A stretch of 64,000 nucleotides of DNA, taken from NCBI RefSeq assembly GCF_028613635.1, contig NZ_JAQRMY010000001.1, positions 1,468,331 to 1,532,330 of the forward strand. The letters are read 5' to 3'. Numbering within the stretch: the stretch's first letter is position 1; every line of letters begins with the position of its first letter. The position numbers and the translations under genes were made by a program. Under the pieces are notes generated by a model, which had not been told where the DNA came from, searched no databases, and worked only from the letters and a program-made list of their open reading frames with translations. Below, piece after piece: positions 34,980-43,938 of this stretch. The stretch is from Devosia sp. ZB163. Lineage in GTDB: Bacteria; Pseudomonadota; Alphaproteobacteria; Rhizobiales; Devosiaceae.

Positions 34980-35525
34980 ATGCTAGCCCGCCCCCACCTC
35001 ATCGCCTCGCTCCTCGTCGGCCTCGCCGCCTTCGCGCTCGATCGCATCCACAAGTTCGTGCAGGTCAGCTCCGACTGCATCGGCGCTGCGGCCTCGGTCT
35101 GCATCGAGCATCTCGGCTTCATCGAGCCCGTCAACGCGTTCGGCTGGAAGGGCGGGGAGATCGTCCCGGTCACCAGCTTCTTCGACTACGTGTTGGTCTG
35201 GAACACCGGTGTTTCCTACGGCCTGCTCAACGAACTGCCGGTCTGGGTGCTCGGCGCCATTGCGGTGCTCGCGATCATCGCGCTGTTCGTCTGGTGGTCG
35301 CGCACCTCCGATGTGCTGGTGCGCTACGGGCTGATGCTCGCCATCGGCGGCGCGATATCAAATGCGCTCGATCGTGTGCTTTACGGCGCAGTTGCGGATT
35401 TCTTCCACTTCCACTGGGGGGAATGGTCGTTCTACATCTTCAATATCGCCGACGTTGCGATCACATTGGGGGTGTTGTTGCTGCTCCTCGATTTCATCGG
35501 GATTGGCCGCAGGAAGCCTGCCTGA
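34980..35525 (+). CDS. lspA: lipoprotein signal peptidase (signal peptidase II)
   Basis: 181 aa inner-membrane aspartic peptidase that cleaves prolipoproteins. Four membrane helices; the family box NTGVSYGL at about residues 75-82; catalytic Asp pair D131 (NALDRV) and D158 (IFNIADVAI). Start ATG at 34980, immediately after the repeat. The gene order ileS-lspA is widely conserved. The next gene encodes a lipoprotein, a natural substrate. Confidence 0.94.
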   Translation: MLARPHLIASLLVGLAAFALDRIHKFVQVSSDCIGAAASVCIEHLGFIEPVNAFGWKGGEIVPVTSFFDYVLVWNTGVSYGLLNELPVWVLGAIAVLAIIALFVWWSRTSDVLVRYGLMLAIGGAISNALDRVLYGAVADFFHFHWGEWSFYIFNIADVAITLGVLLLLLDFIGIGRRKPA

Positions 35526-35617
35526 TCGCAAAGGTGCCTCAATCTGGCCTTAGGGCCGGTCATGGTCTATAAGGCCCGCGCGTCCGACGCGACGGGCCGG
35601 GGAAAAGGGAAGACTCA

Positions 35618-36256
35618 ATGCTGCGTGGTATGAACGGGCGGCGGCCCGGTTTCAGTGCCGTGACCCGGGGCGGTCTGCTTGCCGCCGGTGTCGTGCTCGG
35701 GCTTGGCCTCAGCGCCTGCACCACCACCGAAGGCACCAATGCGATGACGGACATTGCCACCTTCGAGCGTGAAGTCGCCTTCGAGGCCATGCAGGGCATG
35801 GGCATGATGGAGCGCGAGCAGAAGGACGAGAACGTCACGCCGCGCGGTCCCCTGGTCATGCCGAAGTCCGCCCAGGCCTTGCCGGCGCCGCAGGATCCCA
35901 AGGCGAAGAAGACCGCCGAGCTCCTGCCGGAAGATTCGGACATGGTCCGCATCGACACCAGCAACATCTCGGAAGCCGACATGAAGCGCCTGCGCAATGC
36001 GCGCGTGGTCGATCTTCATACTCTCGATGGCCGTCCGCTCACCGAGGCCGAGGCCAAGCAGCTCACTTCCCGCATGACTGCGGCCAAGCTCAAGGGCGGT
36101 CCGCGTCCGCTCTACATGCCGCCGGTCGAGTACTTCGTCACGACCGTCAAGGGACAGGACACCGTGTGCCTCGCGGCCAACGGCGAAATCGTCCCCCTCT
36201 CCGACAAGGCTTGTCCGCCCGAGGTCCGCAAGGCGCTCATGGCGCAGGCCCAGTAG
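35618..36256 (+). CDS. outer-membrane or periplasmic lipoprotein of unknown function
   Basis: 212 aa. Lipoprotein signal with lipobox LGLSAC, Cys at residue 34. The mature part is hydrophilic, with a Met/Glu-rich segment (FEAMQGMGMMEREQ), a Pro-rich linker and a C-terminal DTVCLAANGEIVPLSDKACP region with two Cys that could form a disulfide. Start ATG at 35618 is preceded by GGGAAAAGGGAAG. Directly downstream of lspA. I recognise no family; function unknown. Confidence 0.75.
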   Translation: MLRGMNGRRPGFSAVTRGGLLAAGVVLGLGLSACTTTEGTNAMTDIATFEREVAFEAMQGMGMMEREQKDENVTPRGPLVMPKSAQALPAPQDPKAKKTAELLPEDSDMVRIDTSNISEADMKRLRNARVVDLHTLDGRPLTEAEAKQLTSRMTAAKLKGGPRPLYMPPVEYFVTTVKGQDTVCLAANGEIVPLSDKACPPEVRKALMAQAQ

Positions 36257-36316
36257 TTCTCAACTCGAAAGATGCGCTGACCGAGGTTCAAGGCCCGGTC
36301 CCGCAGGAGTTTGCAC

Positions 36317-38236
36317 ATGTCTGATTACTCAGCCGTCCCGACGGACGGCGATCGTTTGGCCAAGGTCATCGCCCGTTCCGGCCTCTGCTCCCGCCGTGAC
36401 GCCGAAGGCTGGATCAAGGACGGCCGCGTCACCGTCAACGGCAAGAAGGTCCTGACCCCGGCCTTCAACGTCTCCGAGAAAGACAAGATCAAGGTCGATG
36501 GCGAGCCGCTGGCGGCCCGCCAGGGCACCCGCGTCTGGCTCTACCACAAGCCCGCCGGCCTCGTGGTCACCGAGAAGGACCCGGAAGGCCGCCCCACCGT
36601 CTTCGAGGCGCTGGAAGAAAAAGACCTGCCGCGCGTCGTCTCCATCGGCCGGCTCGACATCAACACCGAGGGCCTGCTGCTCGTCACCAACGATGGTGGC
36701 CTGAAGCGCGTGCTCGAACTGCCGGCCACCGGCTGGCTGCGCCGCTACCGCGTCCGCGCCTTCGGCTCGGTGACGCAGGAGCAGCTCAACGGGCTCAAGG
36801 ACGGCATCGAGATCGAGGGCGTGAAGTACGGCCCCATCGAAGCCATCCTCGAGCGCACCCAGGGCTCCAACAGCTGGCTCGTGCTCGGCCTGCGCGAAGG
36901 CAAGAACCGCGAGGTCAAGAACGTCCTCGGCGCGCTCGGCCTGCAGGTCAATCGTCTGATCCGCGTCAGCTACGGCCCGTTCCAGCTCGGCGATCTCGCC
37001 GAGGGCGAGGTCGAGGTCGTGGCCGCCCGCGTGCTGCGCGAGCAGCTCGGCAAGCGCCTCGCGGCCGAGGCCGGCGCCGACTTCGAGAGCGATATGCCCG
37101 AGGTCGCTGCCCAGAAGAAGGCCACCAATCCCAAGCTCCGCGCCGCCGCGCCGGGCAAGGACCTGCCCAAGGATTCGCCGCGCAAATCGCGCGAGAGCCG
37201 GTTCCGCTTCGAGGACGACGAGACCATCGCCGCCGCCGAGGCCGCCCGCGCCGAGCTGCCGCGCCAGGATCGGCCCGGCCGCTTCGCCAAGCGCCCGGCA
37301 CGCCCCGCGAAGGATCCGCGCCCCGCTCCCTTCGTCGAGGAACGCACCGTCCATTTCGAGGACGGCACGTCCACCACCATCGAGGTGAAGCCGGAGCGCC
37401 GTGCGCAGCGCGAGAAGCGCTGGGATCCCGATGACAGTTCGGCGAGCAGTTTCGGCCGCCCCCGCCACCATGACGATGGCCCCAAGCGCGGCCCGCGGCC
37501 CGAGGGCGAGGACCGTCCGCGCCGCGACTTCGGCGACAAGCCCCGTCCGGGCGGCAAGAAGCCCTATGGCGACCGCCCCCCGCGTGGCGACGCCGGCGAT
37601 CGGCCCAAGCGCAGTTTCGGCGACAAGAAGCCGTACGCCCCGCGCAATGCCGAGGCTGGAGATCGTCCGGCCAGGTCCTACGGCGAAAAGAAGCCCTACG
37701 GCGACAAGAAGCCCTACGGCGCGCGCCCGCCGCGCGAGGGCGGGGATCGTCCCGCCCGCAGCTTCGACAAGAAGCCGTACGCGCCGCGTAACGCCGAGGC
37801 CGGCGATCGTCCGGCCCGGTCGTTCGGCGACAAGAAGCCCTATGGCACGCGCCCGCCGCGCGAGGGTGGGGATCGTCCCGCCCGCAGCTTCGAGGGCAAG
37901 AAGCCCTATTCGCCGCGCAATGCCGAGGCGGGCGACCGCCCATCGAGCCGCTCGTACGGCGACAAGAAGCCCTACGGAACCCGTCCGCCCCGCGAAGGCG
38001 GCGACCGTCCGGCCCGGTCGTTCGGCGACAAGCCGCGCAGCTTCGGTGACAAGAAGCCGCTCGCCGGCAAGCCCGGTAGTGGTCCTCGCGGTGCCAAGCC
38101 CTTCGGCAAGCCCTCGGGCGGCGGTGGTCGTCCCCAAGGCGGCCCTGGCCGTCCCCAGGGCGGCTCTGGTCGTCCCTCAGGCGGCGGTCGTCCTGGCGGC
38201 GACCGTCCCCGTGGCCCCAAGAAGCCGCGCGAGTAA
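36317..38236 (+). CDS. ribosomal large-subunit pseudouridine synthase (RluB-type) with long basic repeat tail
   Basis: 639 aa. Residues 1-65 are an S4 RNA-binding domain (AKVIARSGLCSRRDAEGWIKDGRVTV is spread over it). The catalytic core of the RluB/RluE/RsuA family follows, with the Asp in GRLDINTEGLLLV. Core ends near residue 245. From about residue 260 the protein is a Lys/Arg/Gly/Pro-rich low-complexity tail with at least seven copies of GDKKPYGxRPPREGGDRPAR- and GDKKPYAPRNAEAGDRPAR-like units. AGGAG at 36305-36309 supports the ATG at 36317 over the TTG at 36311. RluB modifies 23S rRNA U2605; the tail is probably an RNA-binding, disordered extension. rsmD follows after 3 bases. Confidence 0.88.
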   Translation: MSDYSAVPTDGDRLAKVIARSGLCSRRDAEGWIKDGRVTVNGKKVLTPAFNVSEKDKIKVDGEPLAARQGTRVWLYHKPAGLVVTEKDPEGRPTVFEALEEKDLPRVVSIGRLDINTEGLLLVTNDGGLKRVLELPATGWLRRYRVRAFGSVTQEQLNGLKDGIEIEGVKYGPIEAILERTQGSNSWLVLGLREGKNREVKNVLGALGLQVNRLIRVSYGPFQLGDLAEGEVEVVAARVLREQLGKRLAAEAGADFESDMPEVAAQKKATNPKLRAAAPGKDLPKDSPRKSRESRFRFEDDETIAAAEAARAELPRQDRPGRFAKRPARPAKDPRPAPFVEERTVHFEDGTSTTIEVKPERRAQREKRWDPDDSSASSFGRPRHHDDGPKRGPRPEGEDRPRRDFGDKPRPGGKKPYGDRPPRGDAGDRPKRSFGDKKPYAPRNAEAGDRPARSYGEKKPYGDKKPYGARPPREGGDRPARSFDKKPYAPRNAEAGDRPARSFGDKKPYGTRPPREGGDRPARSFEGKKPYSPRNAEAGDRPSSRSYGDKKPYGTRPPREGGDRPARSFGDKPRSFGDKKPLAGKPGSGPRGAKPFGKPSGGGGRPQGGPGRPQGGSGRPSGGGRPGGDRPRGPKKPRE

Positions 38237-38239
38237 GCC

Positions 38240-38794
38240 TTGCGCATCGTCGCCGGCAAGTTTCGCGGCAAGGCGCTGCTGTCGCCTTCGGACGACAGCA
38301 TCCGCCCCACATCGGACCGCGCCCGTGAGTCCGTGTTCAACATCCTCGCGAGCCGCATCAGCGTGCATCTCGACGGGCTGAAGGTGCTCGACCTGTTTGC
38401 CGGCACCGGCGCCCTCGGCCTCGAGGCCCTGTCGCGCGGCGCCTCGAGCGCCGTCTTCGTCGACATCAGTGCCGAGGCCCGCGGCATCATCCGCGACCAT
38501 ATCCAGGAGTTCGGCATCGCTGGCATCGCCAAGCTTCTCCGCCGCGACGCCACCGAACTCGGCCTCGCCGGCACGCTCGGCCCCTTCGACCTCGTCTTCC
38601 TCGATCCACCCTACGGCAAGGGCTTGGGCGAGCAGGCGCTTGTTTCGCTGAAATCCGGCAACTGGCTGGCCAAGGACGCGACGATCGTGCTGGAGGAAAG
38701 CGCGGAGGTGGAACTGGCGCTGCCCGAGGGTTTCGAAGTGGACGACAGGCGCGAATACGGCGCCGCGGCCGTGCATTTCATCAAGGCGGTGTAA
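38240..38794 (+). CDS. rsmD: 16S rRNA (guanine(966)-N(2))-methyltransferase
   Basis: 184 aa class I SAM-dependent methyltransferase. RPTSDRARESVFNIL near the N-terminus, SAM-binding loop VLDLFAGTGALGLEAL at about 49-64, and catalytic motif LDPPYGKG (family D/N-PPY). Start is TTG at 38240, 3 bases after the pseudouridine synthase stop, so the two rRNA-modifying enzymes are co-expressed. It converges with mutL across a palindromic repeat. Confidence 0.92.
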   Translation: MRIVAGKFRGKALLSPSDDSIRPTSDRARESVFNILASRISVHLDGLKVLDLFAGTGALGLEALSRGASSAVFVDISAEARGIIRDHIQEFGIAGIAKLLRRDATELGLAGTLGPFDLVFLDPPYGKGLGEQALVSLKSGNWLAKDATIVLEESAEVELALPEGFEVDDRREYGAAAVHFIKAV

Positions 38795-38801
38795 GCCGGC
38801 T

Positions 38802-38907
38802 GCCCCTCACCCCAGCCCTCTCCCCATAGGGGCGAGGGGGCGATGTGGCACCGTCGGTTCAGCTCGCGTCCCCTCGCCCCTCTGGGGAGAGGGTCAGGGT
38901 GAGGGGC
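38802..38907. repeat. nested palindromic repeat, copy 3 (rsmD-mutL)
   Basis: The 25-bp end starting GCCCCTCACCC at 38802 is repeated inverted at the other end (to 38907) with three mismatched bases in the centre, and the inner AGGGGCGAGGGG faces CCCCTCGCCCCT. This fills the gap between two convergent genes, so it may act as a bidirectional terminator. Same repeat family as at 9858, 34829, 41409 and 47401. Confidence 0.8.
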
Positions 38908-38922
38908 GCCACGCGAACTGGC

Positions 38923-40731
38923 CTAACGCGTCCGTCCGAACAACCGTTCAATATCGGCCTTCTTCAGCTCGACATAGGTCGGACGGCCGTGGATGCACTG
39001 GCCGGAATGCGGCGTGGCTTCCATCTCACGGAGCAGGGCGTTCATCTCCTCGACCCTGAGCCGCCGGCCGGAACGGACCGAGCCGTGGCAGGCCATGCGG
39101 CCGATGATTGCCTCGAGCCGGTCGGCGAGTGCGGCCGTCGATTCCCATTCGGCGAGGCCGTCGGCAAGGTCGCGCACGAGGCCCTCGATATCGGGCTGGC
39201 CGAGGAGGGCAGGGGTCTCGCGTACCGCCACCGCCCGCGCCCCGAAGCGCTCGAGGAAGAGGCCGAGCTTTTCGAGTGTCGGCGCTGCCTCCTCGAGGCG
39301 CGCACAATCTTCGTCGGGCAGTTCGACCACGACCGGGATCAGTTGCATCTGGCTGGCGACGGGCCCCGACGCCATCTGCGCCTTGAACCGCTCGTAGACC
39401 AGCCGCTCATGCGCCGCGTGCTGATCGACCAACAGCAGGCTGTCGCCATTCTGCGCCACGATGAAGTTGTCGAACATCTGCGCCCGCGCCGTGCCGAGCG
39501 GAAACTCCGCTGGCGTTTCGGCTGTTGGCGCCGGCTCGTCATACCGCGCGCTGGGCTCCGCAAAATCCGGGAAACGCACCGGCGCGGCAGTCGGTGATCC
39601 TCCCCCGCGGGACGGGGGAGGGGCCCCACCGTAGGTGGGGGAGGGGGCGGCCCAACGCTCCGTCGGGCGGACTGCCTCATAGTCAGGCACGCGGAATGCA
39701 CTCACCACATCCTCGGCCACCGTGGACGCCGCCTTGTGGCCGGCCGCCGTCAGCGCGTCGCCGATGGCCCGGATCACCGCCCCGCGCACTGCGCCGGGAT
39801 CGCGGAACCTCAGCTCTGCCTTGGTCGGGTGCACGTTCACGTCGACCTCGGCCGGATCGACCGACAGGAAGATCGCGACCACCGGGAAGCGGTCGCGGAA
39901 CACGAAGTCGGCGTAGGCGGCGCGAATCGCTCCCACCAGTACCTTGTCGCGCACCGAGCGGCCGTTGACGAAGAAGTACTGGCTCAGCGAGTTGGCGCGC
40001 GTGTAGGTCGGCAGCCCGGCGAGGCCGGTGACGACGAGGCCATGCCGCATCGTCGCGAGGGTCACGGCATTCTCGCCGAAATCGGCGCCCAACACGTCGC
40101 CGAGCCGCGCTCGCAACGCGCCTTCACCCTCGCGCGCCGGCCAGTTCGACGCTGTGCGATCCGCCCCGTCGAGCACGAACTGCACGTGCGGATTGGCCAT
40201 GGCCAGCCGCTTCACCATGTCGGTGATCGCGCCGGCCTCGGCCCGGTCGGACTTGAGGAATTTGCGGCGCGCCGGCACGTTGCCGAAGAGATCCCGCACT
40301 TCGACGATGGTGCCCCGGTTCATCGCCTGCGGCACCGGCCGGCTCCTTATCCCGTGCCGCACGGTGAGCTTCAGCCCGCTCGCGTCCTCCGCCCGGCGCG
40401 AGGCGATGCCGAGTTCTGCAACGGACCCGATCGAGGCCAGCGCCTCGCCGCGAAAGCCGAGCGTGCGGATGTCGTCGAGCCCGTCATCGGCGAGCTTGGA
40501 TGTCGCATGCCGCTCGACCGAGAGCTTGAGGTCAGCCTCGTCCATGCCGACCCCGTCATCCTCGATGCGGATGAGAGCCTGCCCGCCGCCCGCCGTGGTG
40601 ATGGCGATGCGCGTCGAACCCGCGTCGATGGCGTTTTCGACCAGCTCCTTCACCACGCTCGCCGGGCGCTCCACGACCTCGCCCGCCGCAATGCGGTTGA
40701 TCAGATCTTCGGGTAGCTGTCGGATAGGCAA
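38923..40731 (-). CDS. mutL: DNA mismatch repair protein MutL (with endonuclease motif)
   Basis: 602 aa. N-terminal GHKL ATPase: LINRIAAGEVVERPASVVKE, ENAIDAGS, DDGVGMD, TLGFRGEALASI. The C-terminal part carries DQHAAHERLVYE, the metal-binding nicking-endonuclease motif DQHA(x)2E(x)4E, plus ACHGSVRSG and CIHGRPT. So this MutL should nick DNA itself, as in bacteria without MutH. Start codon is TTG (complement of 40729-40731). The linker (about residues 364-378, bases 39599-39640) is encoded by an in-frame copy of the palindromic repeat, giving a Pro/Gly/Ser-rich stretch. MutL recruits downstream excision factors in post-replicative repair. Confidence 0.95.
   Translation of the reverse strand: MPIRQLPEDLINRIAAGEVVERPASVVKELVENAIDAGSTRIAITTAGGGQALIRIEDDGVGMDEADLKLSVERHATSKLADDGLDDIRTLGFRGEALASIGSVAELGIASRRAEDASGLKLTVRHGIRSRPVPQAMNRGTIVEVRDLFGNVPARRKFLKSDRAEAGAITDMVKRLAMANPHVQFVLDGADRTASNWPAREGEGALRARLGDVLGADFGENAVTLATMRHGLVVTGLAGLPTYTRANSLSQYFFVNGRSVRDKVLVGAIRAAYADFVFRDRFPVVAIFLSVDPAEVDVNVHPTKAELRFRDPGAVRGAVIRAIGDALTAAGHKAASTVAEDVVSAFRVPDYEAVRPTERWAAPSPTYGGAPPPSRGGGSPTAAPVRFPDFAEPSARYDEPAPTAETPAEFPLGTARAQMFDNFIVAQNGDSLLLVDQHAAHERLVYERFKAQMASGPVASQMQLIPVVVELPDEDCARLEEAAPTLEKLGLFLERFGARAVAVRETPALLGQPDIEGLVRDLADGLAEWESTAALADRLEAIIGRMACHGSVRSGRRLRVEEMNALLREMEATPHSGQCIHGRPTYVELKKADIERLFGRTR
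39599..39640. repeat. palindromic repeat copy 4, inside mutL
   Basis: CCTCCCCC (39599-39606) with GGGGGAGG (39614-39621), and CCCCACC (39624-39630) with GGTGGGG (39634-39640). Sequence and hairpin spacing resemble the intergenic copies. It keeps the mutL frame and encodes the linker between the ATPase and endonuclease domains. Confidence 0.6.
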
Positions 40732-40963
40732 GGGGCGATTCTCCAGGCTGCCTTTTTAGTCCGAATCGCCGCCCGCTGCCGAGCGGAGTTGACACGTGTC
40801 CGGTTTTCCCCGAATGGCGGCGGATGTACCAGGAACTCCGTGAACTCGATCGGGCCCCGGAGCCCTTCTCGCGCTACACTACCGTGGACGCTGTGCTCGA
40901 GGTCGAGACCGGCTTGTCATGGCAGGGCGTAGCGACGCCGTTCTTCGTGGTCGCGAGGCCAGC

Positions 40964-41422
40964 ATGACCGCAGCCAGCCCCATGGACCGAGCCCTGGCCC
41001 TCGCCTCGGAAGCCGCCGATGCGGGGGAGGCGCCTGTGGGCGCCGTCATCGTCGAGGGCGACCGCGTGCTGGCCGCCGAGCGCAACCGCATGCGCGAACT
41101 CGACGACCCCACCGCCCATGCCGAGTTCCTCGCTATCCGGACGGCCCTCGCCGCACGCGGCACGGGTCGGCTCGATGGCTGCGATCTCTATGTCACGCTC
41201 GAGCCCTGCGCGATGTGTGCCGGGGCCATCGCCCACACGCGCCTCCGCCGCGTCTACTATGGCGCCGAGGACCCCAAGGCCGGGGCCGTCGACAACGGTG
41301 TGCGGCTGTTCGAAAGCCCCAACTGCCACCACCGCCCCGAGGTCATCGGCGGGGTCGGCGCGCGCCGGGCCGGGGAACTGCTGAAGGCGTTCTTCCAGGG
41401 GCTGCGCTCCCCTCCCCCCTGA
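40964..41422 (+). CDS. tadA: tRNA(adenine34) deaminase
   Basis: 152 aa zinc-dependent deaminase that makes inosine at the wobble position of tRNA-Arg(ACG). Zinc/catalytic motifs TAHAEFLA (HAE) and EPCAMCAGA (PCxxC). ATG at 40964 has GAGG 5 bases upstream; the ATG at 40919 gives an unsupported extension and ATG 40982 would be shorter. A repeat element begins at the 3' end, just before the stop, so the C-terminal residues (LRSPPP) may derive from it. Confidence 0.93.
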   Translation: MTAASPMDRALALASEAADAGEAPVGAVIVEGDRVLAAERNRMRELDDPTAHAEFLAIRTALAARGTGRLDGCDLYVTLEPCAMCAGAIAHTRLRRVYYGAEDPKAGAVDNGVRLFESPNCHHRPEVIGGVGARRAGELLKAFFQGLRSPPP

Positions 41423-41502
41423 GGGGAGGGGCTGGGGGTGGGGGTCCATCTGCGATCACCGGACCACCCCCTCCCTCGATCCCTCCCCTCAGGGGGGAGG
41501 GA
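41409..41502. repeat. nested palindromic repeat, copy 5 (tadA-patatin)
   Basis: The 20 bases at 41411-41430 and 41481-41500 are perfect inverted copies (starting CCTCCCCCCTGAGGGG). The centre, with GTCCATCTGCGATCACCGGACC, closely matches the copy at 47556-47649. It overlaps the last bases of tadA and reaches almost to the stop of the convergent patatin-like gene. Confidence 0.8.
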
Positions 41503-41511
41503 GGCGGCGCC

Positions 41512-42489
41512 TTACCGCGCTTCCGCCCGCATCGAGTCTTCCTCGTGGCGCATGAAGCTCTCGATCCGTCCTTCGAGCGCGCGCTTGAAGTTGTCCTTGT
41601 CCTTCTCGACGTGGGCGACGATCTCGCGCACGCGCCAGAACTCGAGGGCGCCGAAGCTGTTGAGGTGCGGCCTCACGTAGACGTCGGGCGGGTAGGCCGC
41701 CATCATGTGCGCCGTCAGCGAGTGCATCATGATCTGGGCCGAGCCGAACCACACGTCGATCACGTTGTGGTTGGTCTTGGTGAGCTGCTCGGACGGGTCG
41801 CCGTTGACGTCGATGCCGATGATGATGTCGGTGTCGGCCGCCGCCTGGTCGAGCGGCAGCGGGTTCACCACGCCCCCGTCCACCAGCATGTGGTTGGCGA
41901 AGGGCACCGGCTTGAACAGCCCGGGGATGGCCAGCGAGCCCGCGATCGCCGAGCGCAGCGCACCCTCCGAGAACACCGCCTGGTGCCAGGACTGGAAGTC
42001 GGTCGCGACGACGTAGAACCTGGTCTTCAGGTCCTTGAACTCGTGCGGGAAATCGTCGGGCAGGAAGGCATCGACGACGCGGCAGGCATCGAGCTGCACG
42101 TTGAGGCCGAGCTGGAAGAAGTTGCCGAGGTTGCGGATCTGCGCCCCCCACAGCCGCGCGGCGATGATGCGCATCGTGCCGAGCACCGAGAACGAGTGCT
42201 CGCGCAACTCCGCGCCGCTCATGCCATTGGCCCAGCCCGCGCCGATCAGCGCGCCGATCGAGGTGCCGGCGATCACGGTGGGCTTCACGCCCATCTCGTC
42301 CATCGCTTCGATATAGGGGATGTGGGTCAGCCCACGGGCCGAACCGCCGCCGAGCGCGACGCCGATGCGCGGCTCGCTGCCGGTGCGGATCGGCTGCTCG
42401 CGGAACTCGCCCCGCAGCCGATCGACAATCGCCTGCCCTCTCCGCTGGAGCGGCGTCTGCACAAGCGGCGCTGTCATCTCATGGGTCAC
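41512..42489 (-). CDS. patatin-like phospholipase (RssA-type)
   Basis: 325 aa cytoplasmic or membrane-associated serine hydrolase. Oxyanion loop LGGGSARGL, nucleophile elbow AGTSIGAL (Ser-Asp dyad) and VDGGVVNPL with the catalytic Asp. No signal peptide. Start ATG complement of 42487-42489. Convergent with tadA over a palindromic repeat; purD lies upstream on the same strand. Expected to release fatty acids from phospholipid; the true substrate is unknown. Confidence 0.85.
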   Translation of the reverse strand: MTHEMTAPLVQTPLQRRGQAIVDRLRGEFREQPIRTGSEPRIGVALGGGSARGLTHIPYIEAMDEMGVKPTVIAGTSIGALIGAGWANGMSGAELREHSFSVLGTMRIIAARLWGAQIRNLGNFFQLGLNVQLDACRVVDAFLPDDFPHEFKDLKTRFYVVATDFQSWHQAVFSEGALRSAIAGSLAIPGLFKPVPFANHMLVDGGVVNPLPLDQAAADTDIIIGIDVNGDPSEQLTKTNHNVIDVWFGSAQIMMHSLTAHMMAAYPPDVYVRPHLNSFGALEFWRVREIVAHVEKDKDNFKRALEGRIESFMRHEEDSMRAEAR

Positions 42490-42529
42490 GATAAGGAGTT
42501 AGGTTACTCTGGACCCGTTTATAAGATGT

Positions 42530-43810
42530 TCAGGCCCGTTTGAGTTCCCGCTCGATGGCGCGCCAGCCGATATCGCTACGGCAGAAGCCTTCCGGCCAGT
42601 CGATCCGGTCGATCGCGTCATAGGCCCGGTCGCGCGCTTCGGCCACGGTCTGGCCCAGCGCCGTCACGTTCAGCACCCGCCCGCCATTGGCGATCAGCTT
42701 GCCATCGCGGCGGAGCGTGCCGGCGTGGAAGACCTTGAGCTTGTCGGTATCGAGGCCGTCGACACCGCGGATCTCGCTGCCCTTGACGGGGTTCACGGGA
42801 TAGCCCTTGGCGGCATAGACCACCGTCAGCGCCGCCTCGTCGGTGAACTCGGGGCGAATGCCGTCGAGGGTCCCCCGCGCCGTCGCCTCCAGCAGGTCGA
42901 GCGCGTCCGATTTCAGGCGCAGCATCAGCACCTGGCACTCGGGATCGCCGAAGCGGACATTGTACTCGATGAGCTTGGGCCCATCGCGCGTCACCATGAT
43001 GCCGGCGAACAGCACGCCGGTGAACGGCGTCCCGCGCTCGGCCATGCGGCGGATGGAGGGAAGGATGATCTCGTTTTCGACCTGCGCCGTCATCTCCGGC
43101 GTCATCACTGGGGCAGGGGAGTAGGCGCCCATGCCGCCTGTATTCGGGCCGCGGTCGCCGTCCCACACCCGCTTGTGGTCCTGCGCGCTTGGCAGCATGA
43201 CGACGCTTTCGCCGTCGCAGAGGGCGAAGATGCTCGCTTCCTCGCCTTCGAGATATTCTTCGATCACCACGGTGGAGCCGGATTCGCCGAAAGCGCCCGA
43301 GAAGCAGTCGCGCACCGCGTCGGCCGCTTCCTGGATGCTCATCGCCACGGTCACGCCCTTGCCGGCGGCAAGGCCGTCCGCCTTGATCACGATCGGCGCG
43401 CCCTGGTCGTGGACATAGGCCAGGGCGTCGCCCTCGTTGTCGAAGCGGGCGTAGGCCGCCGTCGGCACATTGGCTTCGTCGCAGAGCGCCTTGGTGAAGG
43501 ACTTGGAGCCCTCGAGTTGCGCTGCGGCCCTGGACGGCCCGAAGCAGAGCAGCCCCGCTTCTCGCAGGTCGTCGCCGAGGCCGGCGACAGCCGGCGCATC
43601 GGGGCCGATGACGACGAAATCGACCTGCTCGGCCTTGGCGAAGGCGATGACCGCGGCATGGTCGGTGATGTCGACCGGCACGTTCTGCGCGAAACTCTCG
43701 GTGCCGCCGTTGCCGGGCATCACGAACAGCTTCTCGCAGCGCGGCGACTTCGCGATCGCCCAGGCGAGGGCATGTTCGCGGCCACCCGAGCCGATCACCA
43801 CAATGCGCAT
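42530..43810 (-). CDS. purD: phosphoribosylamine--glycine ligase
   Basis: 426 aa ATP-grasp enzyme of purine synthesis (second step, forming GAR). N-terminal [21 protein letters not shown]-grasp segments [16 protein letters not shown] and [13 protein letters not shown], and the metal region [12 protein letters not shown]. Full length with a clean ATG start. Upstream on the other strand lies the DUF5107 gene; no other pur genes are seen nearby. Confidence 0.96.
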   Translation of the reverse strand: MRIVVIGSGGREHALAWAIAKSPRCEKLFVMPGNGGTESFAQNVPVDITDHAAVIAFAKAEQVDFVVIGPDAPAVAGLGDDLREAGLLCFGPSRAAAQLEGSKSFTKALCDEANVPTAAYARFDNEGDALAYVHDQGAPIVIKADGLAAGKGVTVAMSIQEAADAVRDCFSGAFGESGSTVVIEEYLEGEEASIFALCDGESVVMLPSAQDHKRVWDGDRGPNTGGMGAYSPAPVMTPEMTAQVENEIILPSIRRMAERGTPFTGVLFAGIMVTRDGPKLIEYNVRFGDPECQVLMLRLKSDALDLLEATARGTLDGIRPEFTDEAALTVVYAAKGYPVNPVKGSEIRGVDGLDTDKLKVFHAGTLRRDGKLIANGGRVLNVTALGQTVAEARDRAYDAIDRIDWPEGFCRSDIGWRAIERELKRA

Positions 43811-43938
43811 ATGAGGTCCTCAGTGGATCGCGGGCCGCTCTAGCACGGGTGACCCCGTCTCGCCAGATGCGGCGAAGGAAGCGTTGCACGACGCAGCGCG
43901 AGCGGACATGGTGTCGCCCGCTATGGAGGGGGTACCGA

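Noticed and set aside
37600..38060. Regular repeats in the pseudouridine synthase tail as a possible CRISPR array
   Set aside because: Units are in-frame coding repeats with no variable spacers; no cas genes nearby.
36329..38137. Antisense frame in the RluB-type gene with repeats that could suggest a repeat protein
   Set aside because: The repeats derive from the tandem units of the sense gene tail.
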